The notes under the pieces were generated by a model. The model searched no databases and was not told where the DNA came from. It worked only from the letters and a program-made list of their open reading frames with translations. Below are positions 6,240-13,756 of a DNA stretch of 22,572 nt, piece after piece. The stretch is from a bacterium (GTDB lineage Bacteria; Babelota; Babeliae; Babelales; Chromulinivoraceae). The stretch's first letter is position 1, and every line of letters begins with the position of its first letter. The position numbers and the translations under genes are program-made. The stretch is from positions 1 to 22,572 of the forward strand of contig CANCGK010000003.1 in NCBI GenBank assembly GCA_947377595.1, in the 5' to 3' direction.

Positions 6240-7535
6240 CTATCGTGTTAAGTGATGAATAATATGGTTGAGTGCCTTTTCTCGAATGCATGCTTTTTTT
6301 AAATTTTCTAGAGTGATCGGTGCTTCCTGACCATCAATTTGCGTTGTCGGAGGTGTAAAATATAAAAATTCTTTGGTGCGATTTCTTTGTAGTAAATTTA
6401 AATAAGCTTTGATATCGATGTGGCTAACGACGATGTTTTCTGTGTAGGCAATGTAATCTGCTGCTACAATTTCATATAATTGTTTTTTTGCAAGCGTTGT
6501 GACATGGTCATCAAAGTTTGCTTTCATCTTGTATAATGTGTAGTCCGGCTTTTGTTGTAATTCGTGAATGATATTATTTTTTTGAGCTTGCACAGCTGAT
6601 GGAGGAACTAAAATGTTATTGCGTTTAATGATCGTGTTGAGTGCAGTGTCTGCAATTGATCTTGATTGAGATACATCTGAGCTGTATGAAAAAACTTCGA
6701 TCAGCTTGTTGTGTAAGTCTTTTTTTGTTTTTAATTTAAAGTGATGCTTGAGGTATTCGATCGAGAAATAATGATAAGGCAGACGATCTTTGATTTCGAT
6801 CCCATAGGTGTACGGTGCTTCAAAGCTGTTACAAAAATATTGTTGCAAGCTTGGATTATCTGTAATCATGACATCATTAACTTTTTTATCTAAAAATAGT
6901 TCTTGGAAAATTAAATCCGGTTCTTCATCACCTATTTTAAGCCACAATTCAGATTTTTTATTATGAAATAAAGGTTTTTTGTGAGTATCGACTATCCATG
7001 TATCAAAGCACACCCAATCGTTGATCTGAATTGATGTTTCGTTTTCGTATTGTGCTTGTCGCTGTTCTTCTTCTTCTAAAAAAGATTTTACTTGGTTATC
7101 AATGTCACGGTATTTTTTACGAACAGTTGCTTTAAAAGGAAGATTTTTCCATCGTTGAACATAAATTTCTTTAGGCAAAACGCCTTCAAAAGTAAAGATG
7201 GCGTCACTTTGTGTGTCCATTTTGATAGCTGTTAATTTAAGCTGTCCGACAATTAAAATTTTATTTTTATGGATAAATTCTAAAAGCGCATCGATGACAA
7301 AATGTTTGAGGAAAATTTCTTGCATGTGATTGAGAATGTTTTTTTTGTAATGAATTTGAATGTAGTCGAGAGGAACGCTGCCTTTTTTAAAACCAAATGA
7401 ATCAGAATCAAGTTGTTTGACCTGGGCAGCATGCTTAAAAAATTGTTGAATTAATGTTTGAGGTACCGTTACGTGACATTTGCATAAACCTGGTGTGTTA
7501 CAATCAATCTCGAATTGAACATTTTTATGTTTCAT
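6240..7535 (-). CDS. tig: Trigger factor (divergent)
   Basis: Trigger factor is the ribosome-associated chaperone and peptidyl-prolyl isomerase that meets nascent chains at the exit tunnel. The 431-residue length fits. The N-terminal ribosome-docking signature is seen as FGFKKGSVP (47-55, family GFRxGxxP), and the C-terminal arm ends in LENLKKACIREKALNHIIHH as in family members. The central PPIase region (about 150-240) is poorly conserved and lacks an obvious FKBP-like pattern, so isomerase activity is doubtful. The ATG has a strong AAGGAG site about 9 bases upstream. rpmH follows on the same strand. Confidence 0.85.
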   Translation of the reverse strand: MKHKNVQFEIDCNTPGLCKCHVTVPQTLIQQFFKHAAQVKQLDSDSFGFKKGSVPLDYIQIHYKKNILNHMQEIFLKHFVIDALLEFIHKNKILIVGQLKLTAIKMDTQSDAIFTFEGVLPKEIYVQRWKNLPFKATVRKKYRDIDNQVKSFLEEEEQRQAQYENETSIQINDWVCFDTWIVDTHKKPLFHNKKSELWLKIGDEEPDLIFQELFLDKKVNDVMITDNPSLQQYFCNSFEAPYTYGIEIKDRLPYHYFSIEYLKHHFKLKTKKDLHNKLIEVFSYSSDVSQSRSIADTALNTIIKRNNILVPPSAVQAQKNNIIHELQQKPDYTLYKMKANFDDHVTTLAKKQLYEIVAADYIAYTENIVVSHIDIKAYLNLLQRNRTKEFLYFTPPTTQIDGQEAPITLENLKKACIREKALNHIIHHLTR

Positions 7536-7713
7536 GCGTGAGTTCTCCTTTTATACAAACATTATCAATCTTTGTGAAATAATAGACTAGCTTGCGCACA
7601 ATTATTTGCAAATTTCAAGATTTGTTAAAAAAGAGGACGATGAATGGCTGTAGATATGATAAAAATGAGGAGAGTTTAAACTGTTTTATGAAAGAAAAAA
7701 AAGAAGTGAAAAG

Positions 7714-7745
7714 AAAAAATGTTTCAGCGAACTGAAACATTTTTT
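7714..7745 (-). terminator. Intrinsic terminator downstream of tRNA-Leu
   Basis: A perfect 14-bp stem (AAAAAATGTTTCAG at 7714-7727 with 7732-7745) closes a 4-base CGAA loop. On the minus strand it ends in a U-tract and lies 9 bases after the tRNA 3' end. The flanking A and T runs make it symmetric, so it could also stop plus-strand transcripts. Confidence 0.85.
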
Positions 7746-7753
7746 ATGAAATA

Positions 7754-7840
7754 TGGTGCACGAGGAGGGACTCGAACCCCCACTCCGGTAAAGGAGCCGG
7801 ATCCTAAGTCCGGTGCGTCTACCAATTTCGCCACTCGTGC
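7754..7840 (-). tRNA. tRNA-Leu (anticodon UAG)
   Basis: The 87-base minus-strand sequence folds as a type II tRNA. The acceptor stem is GCACGAG/CTCGTGC, followed by A and an encoded CCA. The D-arm contains TTGGTAGACGC. The anticodon stem CCGGA/TCCGG holds loop CTTAGGA with anticodon TAG. The long variable arm is CTCC-TTTACC-GGAG, and the T-loop is TTCGAGT. It decodes CUN leucine codons. It lies between frr and tig and has its own terminator. Confidence 0.97.
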
Positions 7841-7924
7841 ACGCTAAGTTATTTTCAATTAAGATATATATATTCTAGCACAGAAAAATATAAACGAAAG
7901 AAAAAAATGAAAATTTTTAAAAAA

Positions 7925-8506
7925 TTAAACAGTTTTTAAATCTTTCTTTTTCTTTTCGCCTAAAGCTTCGACATGCGCTACGAATTTATCAGTTGCATCT
8001 TGCAAGCTTTTTGTTAAACGTTTGACAAAATCTTCTGAGACAGTTTTTTTCTTTTCGTTGTCTTTGATTAAGTTGCCAACATCTTTGCGGACATTTCGTA
8101 GGGCAACTTTTGCATCTTCAGCTTTTTTGCTGACGACTTTTGCTAATTCTTCGCGACGAGCGACACTCATTGGAGGTAATTCAAGTCTGATGACGGTGCC
8201 TTGTGTATTTGGTGTAAGGCCAAGATGAGATGCTAAAATAGCTTTTTCTATAGCTGATACTGTGCCTTTATCCCATGGTTGAATCACGATCATGTTTGAT
8301 TCTGGGGTGCTGATTGCTGCAAGTTCTCGTAAAATCATCATGTTTCCATAACATTCTACTTTAAGATCTTCGACCATGTTGGTAGATGCTTTGCCAGTAT
8401 TAACACTTGATAAATCTTTTTGGCAGTGAACAATAACTTTGTCCATTTCTGCTGCAACAGAAGCTTCAAATGCTTTCAGATTATTTTCTTCTATTTTTAT
8501 ACTCAT
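7925..8506 (-). CDS. frr: Ribosome recycling factor
   Basis: RRF splits post-termination ribosomes together with EF-G. The 193-residue product is full length (family about 185). It shows the N-terminal helix, VNTGKASTNMVEDLKVECYG, the domain II region ESNMIVIQPWDKGTVSAIEKAI, LTPNTQGTVIRLELPPMS, and the helical EELAKVVSKKAEDAKVALRNVRKD segment. A Lys-rich extension (EKKKKDLKTV) ends the protein. AAGGAC precedes the ATG. tsf is the next gene upstream; the usual intervening pyrH is absent. Confidence 0.96.
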   Translation of the reverse strand: MSIKIEENNLKAFEASVAAEMDKVIVHCQKDLSSVNTGKASTNMVEDLKVECYGNMMILRELAAISTPESNMIVIQPWDKGTVSAIEKAILASHLGLTPNTQGTVIRLELPPMSVARREELAKVVSKKAEDAKVALRNVRKDVGNLIKDNEKKKTVSEDFVKRLTKSLQDATDKFVAHVEALGEKKKKDLKTV

Positions 8507-8624
8507 AAATTTGTCCTTAAAAAATAATTGAGCCTGGTAGGGCTTAGTATGTTATTTTTATATACTTGTAAAGAATTGCACAACGCAAGATGTCTTGAAT
8601 TTTTATTGTCTGATGTATTTTGTA

Positions 8625-8674
8625 AATATACCAAAGACTTCATGATGAGTGTACCATGAAATCCTTGGTATATT
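8625..8674 (-). other. Long imperfect hairpin between tsf and frr
   Basis: Outer arms AATATACCAA (8625-8634) and TTGGTATATT (8665-8674) pair perfectly; after a 4x4 internal loop, TTCATG (8639-8644) pairs with CATGAA (8655-8660) around a 10-base loop. It begins 17 bases after the tsf stop on the minus strand. There is no clean U-tract, so it may be a weak terminator, an mRNA-stabilising end or a processing site. Confidence 0.5.
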
Positions 8675-8690
8675 CTAAGAGCTCTAAAAA

Positions 8691-9287
8691 TTAGTTACCA
8701 ACTTCAAAACGAGCAAATCGTTTGATTTTGATATTTTCACCAGTTTTAGCAATTAATTCTTTTAAAAGTTCTTCAACAGTTTTTTTATCATCTTTAATGA
8801 AAAACTGTTTTACTAAGCAAACTTCGCCGTAAATTTTGTTCATTTTGCCTTCAACGATTTTATCGATCATTGCAGCAGGTTTGCCTTCATTTTTTAAGAT
8901 TTCGCGAGCGATTTCTTCTTCTTTTGCAAGCCATGCAGCATCAACATCTTCTGGCGCTAAGAACAATGGTTTTAAAGCAGCGATGTGCATAGCGATATCA
9001 TATGCAAAAGCTTTAGTTGCAGCTGTACGAGCAACAAAATCAGTTTCGCAGTTTAATTCTACTAAAACACCTGTTTGATCACCTGGGTGAATGTATGCAA
9101 CAACGATACCTTCTGAAGTTGCGTTACCAGCACGTTTACCAGCAATCGCAGCACCTTTTTTACGTAATTCTTCGATAGCTTTGTCGATATTGCCTTCTGA
9201 TGCTTCTAACGCTTTTTTGCAATCAAGCATACCAAGACCGGTAATTTGACGAAGTTCTTGAATCGCTTGTAATGATACTTTAGACAT
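8691..9287 (-). CDS. tsf: Translation elongation factor Ts, short form
   Basis: EF-Ts regenerates EF-Tu-GTP by displacing GDP. The 198-residue protein has the UBA-like N-terminal domain (VSLQAIQELRQITGLGMLDC and KKALEASEGNIDKAIEELRK) and the EF-Tu-contacting ETDFVART motif (81-88). It then ends after one core subdomain, like the short EF-Ts of Thermus rather than the roughly 280-residue E. coli form. AAAGGAA precedes the ATG. rpsB is not upstream, unlike the common rpsB-tsf-pyrH-frr order. Confidence 0.96.
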   Translation of the reverse strand: MSKVSLQAIQELRQITGLGMLDCKKALEASEGNIDKAIEELRKKGAAIAGKRAGNATSEGIVVAYIHPGDQTGVLVELNCETDFVARTAATKAFAYDIAMHIAALKPLFLAPEDVDAAWLAKEEEIAREILKNEGKPAAMIDKIVEGKMNKIYGEVCLVKQFFIKDDKKTVEELLKELIAKTGENIKIKRFARFEVGN

Positions 9288-9445
9288 GAATATAATTCCT
9301 TTGGATTTATATAATTTTATATAGTTTGCTGTAATCTATTTCGATTGTTTTATAGTATCATACTTTTTTATAAAAAATATGGACCTTTGAGATCGAATCA
9401 TAATTATGTAAGTATGCCAGATTTTATAAAATATAGAAAGTCTAT

Positions 9446-9515
9446 GTAGCTGTTTTGTTGATCTTCGTTTGTTATGTTTCGTGGGCACGTTGCCTGCGCA
9501 GTTATTTTTAATCGA
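9446..9515. repeat. 70-bp direct repeat, copy 1
   Basis: This matches 11396-11465 without gaps at 66/70, at an offset of 1950 bases. It overlaps the stop codon (9508-9510) and last codons of the 606-aa gene; the C/A difference at 9510 against 11460 creates that TAA. With copy 2 it brackets the whole gene. A small dyad (GGCA-CGT-TGCC) lies inside. On the minus strand it contains a frame reading KNNCAGNVPTKHNK, open in both copies, but coding status is unproven. Confidence 0.88.
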
Positions 9516-11328
9516 TTTCAGTCATTGATGGTCTTGATATAATTTCATGCAAAGGATGATTTTTATATTTTTGAGCGACATAGTTTGCAGATTTTAGTGC
9601 TTTTTCGGCTGTCCAAGGTGTGTTGATTTTTGAAGCCCATGAGGTGTCATGCGGTGTATCAAGATCTTGTTGGTTAAAAGCATGAGAAAGTTTTTGTGTA
9701 TGCGTAAGCATTTTGCCAACAACTATTTGGCGTAATGTATTGGTTGCTTGAAATGATCCAGGTTGTAGCAATGCACATTTGATATCATCTCGTTCTTTTT
9801 GTATGCGAGCTTGATGTTGTTGTCGCAACTCTTTTAGTGCAGGAGTTAAATGTTCTTTGTGTTCAAAATGAGCTTTTTTGATAGCAAATATTTCTTTATA
9901 TTTTTTTTGTAGCCTTGGTAAAGCATGATTAAAAAGATTTTGAGCATGTAGTAATCGCTGATTTTCATGAATCATTGCCATAAATTCCGGTGTACATCTA
10001 TCAGAGACGATGAGAGTCATGTCATCCATGAGGCATTTACTAAACTTTTGGGTCAGCTTTTTGTTATTATATTTTGATGTCATGTAAGATAGAACAAATT
10101 CAGCGTGTTCTTGAGTTTGCATGTCTTTTTCTGATAGATGATCGTAATCTTTCAAATAAAGTGATGGTATATTAATCCCTTGTATGTAATTATACCATTC
10201 TTTGGGTGGATTTTCTGTTTTTATTAATTTTGTTCGAGAGTGAAACACTTCCCCAGATGAATATAATGCTGGAAGTGAAGATAAAGGTGAGATGAAAAAT
10301 AAGTCTCCACATGCATCTTTTGTGTATGATTCTTTATTTAAAGAAAGAGCATATCCTGAAATTTGATTTAAAGATTGAGTTAATAATATATGATAAGCGC
10401 ATGCATTTAGATCATTAAAAGCTCCAGCAAATAAAGAGTTCCCAAAAGAGACAGAATAAGGATTACCATTTATTTCTAATTCATTGCCCATTATCAATGA
10501 ATCTTGAATAACCGATCTTTTTAATTGATTTGGTGTTTTTATTGGCTTTGTTCCCCTAAATAAAGATGCTTTATTTAGGGCGTGGTGATTATATTCAATG
10601 TTTATGCATTGATCTAATATTTTGTTATCAAAGTCTTCTTCTAATGAATTCATGATATGAAAGCTAGAGCGTTTATCAGAAGGAGATTCGTCCATCATTT
10701 GTTTTTTAATTGATTTTGTCAGTCTTGTTGTATTCTTTTGTATATTCATTGATAATGGTTGCTCTATGCTTTGTAAAGATCCATAATTTTCTAATAAATA
10801 TTTTGTTAATTGATTGTTAAGAGCAATAAAATCGTTAGGATGTGAGTTTTGATTAGCTTCATCAAATTCTTGTAGCGGATGAAAAGACTTGGACTTGAAT
10901 TCTATCCGTAATTTCGAAGGATTATTTGAATAAATTTTATTTTTTTGTGCTTGTTGTATTGCAAAAAGTTCAAATAAAGCATCTGGAATAAAAGCGATAT
11001 CATAGGCTGGATTAATTTTTTGAATTTTGCGACGAATAAATTCTTCTTCGTTACCGCCTTGATCTGCAGGGGCTAATAATGCATGCCGTTCTTGAGCAGT
11101 TAATGTATCATTTGTTATGTTCATTGGCCATTTATATCGTAACAAAATATTGCAAATGGCAGGGTGATGAACTTCGTCTGTGTGATCCAAAGGGCGATAG
11201 TTTTGTCCGTCTCGTTTAACGATCAAATATTCGCTGTGTAAGTTGTACTCATGCATCATGATACAGATTAGTAATACTATGCGCTTGAATGTGCGGTTTT
11301 TCATAGATATTTTATTTTCGTCATACAT
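9508..11328 (-). CDS. Large exported protein of unknown function
   Basis: The 606-residue product has an N-terminal basic-hydrophobic segment (KNRTFKRIVLLICIMM, about 10-25) that looks like a signal peptide or anchor. A start at the second Met (base 11304) is equally possible; neither start has a clear ribosome site. The central region shows LFRGT (R258), YSVSFGNSLFAGAF (S292, S294) and SSGEVF (E360), in the order of the R-S-E signature of ADP-ribosyltransferases; this is a weak resemblance only. The C-terminal third (about 460-600) is helical, Lys/Gln/His-rich and probably coiled. The gene stands alone between two 70-bp direct repeats. A role toward a host is plausible but not shown. Confidence 0.8.
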   Translation of the reverse strand: MYDENKISMKNRTFKRIVLLICIMMHEYNLHSEYLIVKRDGQNYRPLDHTDEVHHPAICNILLRYKWPMNITNDTLTAQERHALLAPADQGGNEEEFIRRKIQKINPAYDIAFIPDALFELFAIQQAQKNKIYSNNPSKLRIEFKSKSFHPLQEFDEANQNSHPNDFIALNNQLTKYLLENYGSLQSIEQPLSMNIQKNTTRLTKSIKKQMMDESPSDKRSSFHIMNSLEEDFDNKILDQCINIEYNHHALNKASLFRGTKPIKTPNQLKRSVIQDSLIMGNELEINGNPYSVSFGNSLFAGAFNDLNACAYHILLTQSLNQISGYALSLNKESYTKDACGDLFFISPLSSLPALYSSGEVFHSRTKLIKTENPPKEWYNYIQGINIPSLYLKDYDHLSEKDMQTQEHAEFVLSYMTSKYNNKKLTQKFSKCLMDDMTLIVSDRCTPEFMAMIHENQRLLHAQNLFNHALPRLQKKYKEIFAIKKAHFEHKEHLTPALKELRQQHQARIQKERDDIKCALLQPGSFQATNTLRQIVVGKMLTHTQKLSHAFNQQDLDTPHDTSWASKINTPWTAEKALKSANYVAQKYKNHPLHEIISRPSMTEID

Positions 11329-11908
11329 GTAAACTTTTTGAATTGTTTTTATCTATTATAAGAATAACTTACTTATTTCTGTTTGTAAAAAGCTGGTAGC
11401 TGTTTTGTTGATCTTAGTTTGTTATGTCTGGTGGGCACGTTGCCTGCGCAGTTATTTTTCATCGAACGGTCATGGAGATCGTAGAGTGTGCAGCGATAAT
11501 TTTTTGGGCTGTTGTGCTGCAGATAGTAACAAGCCTTACATTGTTCAAACAATTGCTAAAAATAACCATGAAATTGAAAATAATGAGCGTATTTTAACCA
11601 TGGGTATATCAAATATTACTCTAAAAATCTTATTTTTAGGGGCTTTTCGGTTATATTTATTCGATTATTGGTTTTTGGATCATAAAGAATCATTATTCAT
11701 TCGTATTCCCTGTATGCAATTTTTAAAGTAATGAGCGATGATAATCCGGATATGAAAGCGGCTATTGCAGGGTTATTTGCATAAACTATGATGATTGATT
11801 ATCTTGAAAATTTTATAAAGCGATTCATACTTGCAAAGGTAAGGTGTTTTTATAAAAATAATTCAATACGAAATCTTTTAACATTTGGTCGCAACCATAT
11901 CCATATCC
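11329..11908. other. Long intergenic region with a repeat and a GC-rich island
   Basis: This 580-base stretch holds no gene I can support. It contains copy 2 of the 70-bp repeat (11396-11465), followed to about 11540 by a segment visibly richer in G+C than the window. Several frames on both strands are open there at once (plus-strand frames at 11405-11731 and 11424-11596, minus-strand 11373-11555), which argues for base composition rather than one gene. GGCTGTT (11508-11514) can pair, with a bulge, with AACAAGCC (11528-11535). The part from about 11560 to 11908 is AT-rich, with scattered short open frames on both strands that could be decayed genes. Confidence 0.6.
11396..11465. repeat. 70-bp direct repeat, copy 2
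   Basis: This is the partner of 9446-9515 (66/70, no gaps). It lies 68 bases upstream of the 606-aa gene, so the pair flanks that gene on both sides. Identity stops sharply at both ends. Confidence 0.88.
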
Positions 11909-12757
11909 ATGAACATTGAACAAAAAATTATAGCAGGGTGCCAGCCCGTATCTGGTAAAAAAATTATACACACAGCGCCTCATCACGATGATATTTTACT
12001 TGGATATTTTCCCTACGTGCAATCACATCTTGCAAATAACGAGCATCATGTCATATATTTGACAAGTGGCAGCAATGGCGTATCCGATCGATTTTGTGCA
12101 CAACAGTATCGCATGAGTTTATCAGAATTTGATACGCTTGATGCAAGCGCAAAAAATGCTCTTAAAAGCAAAATTCGCCAAGCAGAATCGCAGCACAAAT
12201 GGCAGTATCTTGTTGGTCATCAAGTGCACATTACGCATCTGCAAGCAAGCTTTTACGCAGCAGCAGATCAAGAGTGCATGATTGATGACGATGATCGCAG
12301 CGCAGATACTATTCGTTTGGTTGACTATTTTAAACAGGTGCAGCCAGATATCATTACGATACTTGTTGACGAGCCTGGTTGCGGTCCGCAATCGCATCAT
12401 CAATCAGCACAGTTGGTTATGCAGGCAATTGCCGCGTATCAAGTCTGGTTTGTGAACATGTTTGACAAGCAGCCAGATCTGACTATTCTTGGTTATCGCA
12501 ATATTTGGAGCAGCTTTTCTGTAGTGCAAGCATCGTTGATTATTCAAGTGGCAGAGCAAGAATTACATTGCCTGCAGCGTATTTTTGATACATGTTTTGC
12601 ATCACAGCATCATCATCGCATACTTTTACCAACCGACGATGCCTATGATCTTGCTTCATGCACTAATTTTGGCCAGCAAGCGGTGTTGACCATGCGCCAA
12701 CAAGGAGCGTTAGTCGGCCTTGATGCGGCAATTTTTTTACAGCAATTAAAAATTTAA
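11909..12757 (+). CDS. PIG-L/LmbE-type zinc deacetylase
   Basis: The 282-residue protein carries the PIG-L family metal motif HTAPHHDDILLGY (from H21; H25/H26, D27, D28) and the downstream pair in DEPGCGPQSHHQSA (H163/H164). The family removes N-acyl groups from GlcNAc-type sugars. HTAPHHDD, YLTSGSNGV and GYRNIW, plus CFASQ near the C-terminus, recall the C-terminal LmbE-like half of long NagB-LmbE fusion proteins, but no NagB sugar-phosphate domain is visible upstream. The ATG at 11909 is preferred; a TTG at 11885 would add 8 residues. Neither has a clear ribosome site. The hairpin after the gene serves the opposite strand better. Substrate is unknown; an amino-sugar phosphate is a reasonable guess. 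Confidence 0.85.
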   Translation: MNIEQKIIAGCQPVSGKKIIHTAPHHDDILLGYFPYVQSHLANNEHHVIYLTSGSNGVSDRFCAQQYRMSLSEFDTLDASAKNALKSKIRQAESQHKWQYLVGHQVHITHLQASFYAAADQECMIDDDDRSADTIRLVDYFKQVQPDIITILVDEPGCGPQSHHQSAQLVMQAIAAYQVWFVNMFDKQPDLTILGYRNIWSSFSVVQASLIIQVAEQELHCLQRIFDTCFASQHHHRILLPTDDAYDLASCTNFGQQAVLTMRQQGALVGLDAAIFLQQLKI

Positions 12758-12767
12758 GATAAAAAGA

Positions 12768-12791
12768 AAGGGCGACTTTGCAGCCGCCCTT
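12768..12791 (-). terminator. Terminator of the 228-aa exported-protein gene
   Basis: AAGGGCG (12768-12774) pairs with CGCCCTT (12785-12791). The A-rich flank on the left gives a U-rich tail on the minus strand, 28 bases beyond the stop at 12819. Its core GCGACTTTGCAG is shared with the terminator at 13704-13728, with compensating stem changes. Confidence 0.75.
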
Positions 12792-12818
12792 GAGATGAGA
12801 TCGTGATTGTTTATGTGT

Positions 12819-13505
12819 TTAATAGTAAATTTTACTTGAACGGTCCGGGAAAAAACTACCTTCTTCTAGCGTTGTTAATCCTTCATCGTCTACTGGTGCT
12901 TGTGTTACTGGCTCTACTGGTGCTTTTGCTGATTTTGCAAAAAATCTATTAAAGAAGCTCATGAAATCTGGCATACTCATGTTTGGTGTGATGCTACTAA
13001 AAAATGCTCTAAAGCTTGCAGCAGATGGAACGCTTTGTCCTGCATTTGTAAACATTGCAGAAACACTATCGACGAATGCTTGACGGCCTGTAGGTGTTCC
13101 TAAAGATGCAATATTTTGATAAGCGCTGCGAGCAACACTATTTAATTGTTGATTTAATCTTTGGAGGTTTGTTTGTGGACTTGTAGCTTGAGATTCAGGT
13201 TCTGGAGAGTTTACATCAAAATTTATGGCTTGATCCTCTGAATCTTGTTCATTTACCTGATTTAATGCTGTGCCTGTGCTAGAATGTTCGTTAAGTGGCT
13301 CTATTGTTTTAGCTTTATTTTTCTGTAAAAACTCTTGAAACGCGGGAGTTATTTGTTCACCATTTCTTATATCTTCTGCAGTACGATATTGCGGATTGTT
13401 TTCGGATTTTTGTGTTGTTATCTCTCTATTGCTTACACTTCGTGTCATGCAATGTGAGTTACTTGCAAACATCAGCATCGAAAGTGCTATAAATTTTTTC
13501 TTCAT
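12819..13505 (-). CDS. Exported protein of unknown function, paralogue of the next gene
   Basis: The 228-residue protein begins with a clear signal peptide (MKKKFIALSMLMFASNSHC). The mature part is rich in Asn, Gln, Ser and Pro (about 25-115), with a more ordered region at 120-195 containing VDSVSAMFTNAG (145-156) and the Phe-rich MPDFMSFFNRFFAK. AGGAG lies 6 bases before the ATG. The upstream gene (13757-14467) has nearly the same signal peptide, an NSVSAM motif at a similar relative place and a related terminator, suggesting an old tandem duplication whose mature parts diverged. No family was recognised. Confidence 0.78.
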   Translation of the reverse strand: MKKKFIALSMLMFASNSHCMTRSVSNREITTQKSENNPQYRTAEDIRNGEQITPAFQEFLQKNKAKTIEPLNEHSSTGTALNQVNEQDSEDQAINFDVNSPEPESQATSPQTNLQRLNQQLNSVARSAYQNIASLGTPTGRQAFVDSVSAMFTNAGQSVPSAASFRAFFSSITPNMSMPDFMSFFNRFFAKSAKAPVEPVTQAPVDDEGLTTLEEGSFFPDRSSKIYY

Positions 13506-13596
13506 TTTTTCTCCTATTTTTTATATTTTACTACCTGAAAATAACTTACTATTTTTATATATTTAAAATCAACAGTTTTGTAATTATTTTTTTTAA

Positions 13597-13694
13597 GTAA
13601 CTAATCAGCACTATTAAAATTTAAGATAAAAGCCTACGATGTCGCTATGCTCATCTTTGGAAATGTGTGTGGCGGCGGCCACTAAACGCTTTTT
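13597..13694 (-). repeat. 98-bp dispersed repeat, copy B (inverted copy at 1313-1410)
   Basis: This is the reverse-oriented partner of 1313-1410 (93/98, no gaps, about 60 identical bases at the 13597 end). It lies between two exported-protein genes, just beyond the terminator of the upstream one. On the minus strand it encodes KKRLVAAATHISKDEHSD, then IVGFYLKF and TAA, with no start or extended frame, so it looks like a detached gene end. Confidence 0.9.
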
Positions 13695-13703
13695 CTATAA
13701 AAA

Positions 13704-13728
13704 AAGAGCGACTTTGCAGTTCGCTCTT
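13704..13728 (-). terminator. Terminator of the 236-aa exported-protein gene
   Basis: AAGAGCGA (13704-13711) pairs with TCGCTCTT (13721-13728) around a 9-base loop. The A-run at 13698-13705 gives a U-tract on the minus strand. It lies 29 bases past the stop at 13757 and shares GCGACTTTGCAG with the hairpin at 12768-12791. Confidence 0.85.
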
Positions 13729-13756
13729 GCATAAAAATAATTCTGTTTCTATGTAA

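Noticed and set aside
6009..6240. Replication origin next to rpmH
   Set aside because: rpmH often lies near oriC and dnaA, but no dnaA gene and no cluster of DnaA boxes is visible here, and tig occupies the upstream side.
11373..11555. Minus-strand 60-codon frame with cysteines (QLFEQCKACYYLQHNSPK), ending beyond the repeat
   Set aside because: It looks protein-like and would make the repeat another gene 3' end, but it has no start, a stop lies directly upstream, and other frames there look equally plausible.
11405..11731. 108-codon plus-strand open frame starting at a TTG
   Set aside because: It begins inside the 70-bp repeat, has no ribosome site, and competes with open frames on both strands in a GC-rich patch. 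It resembles no protein I know.
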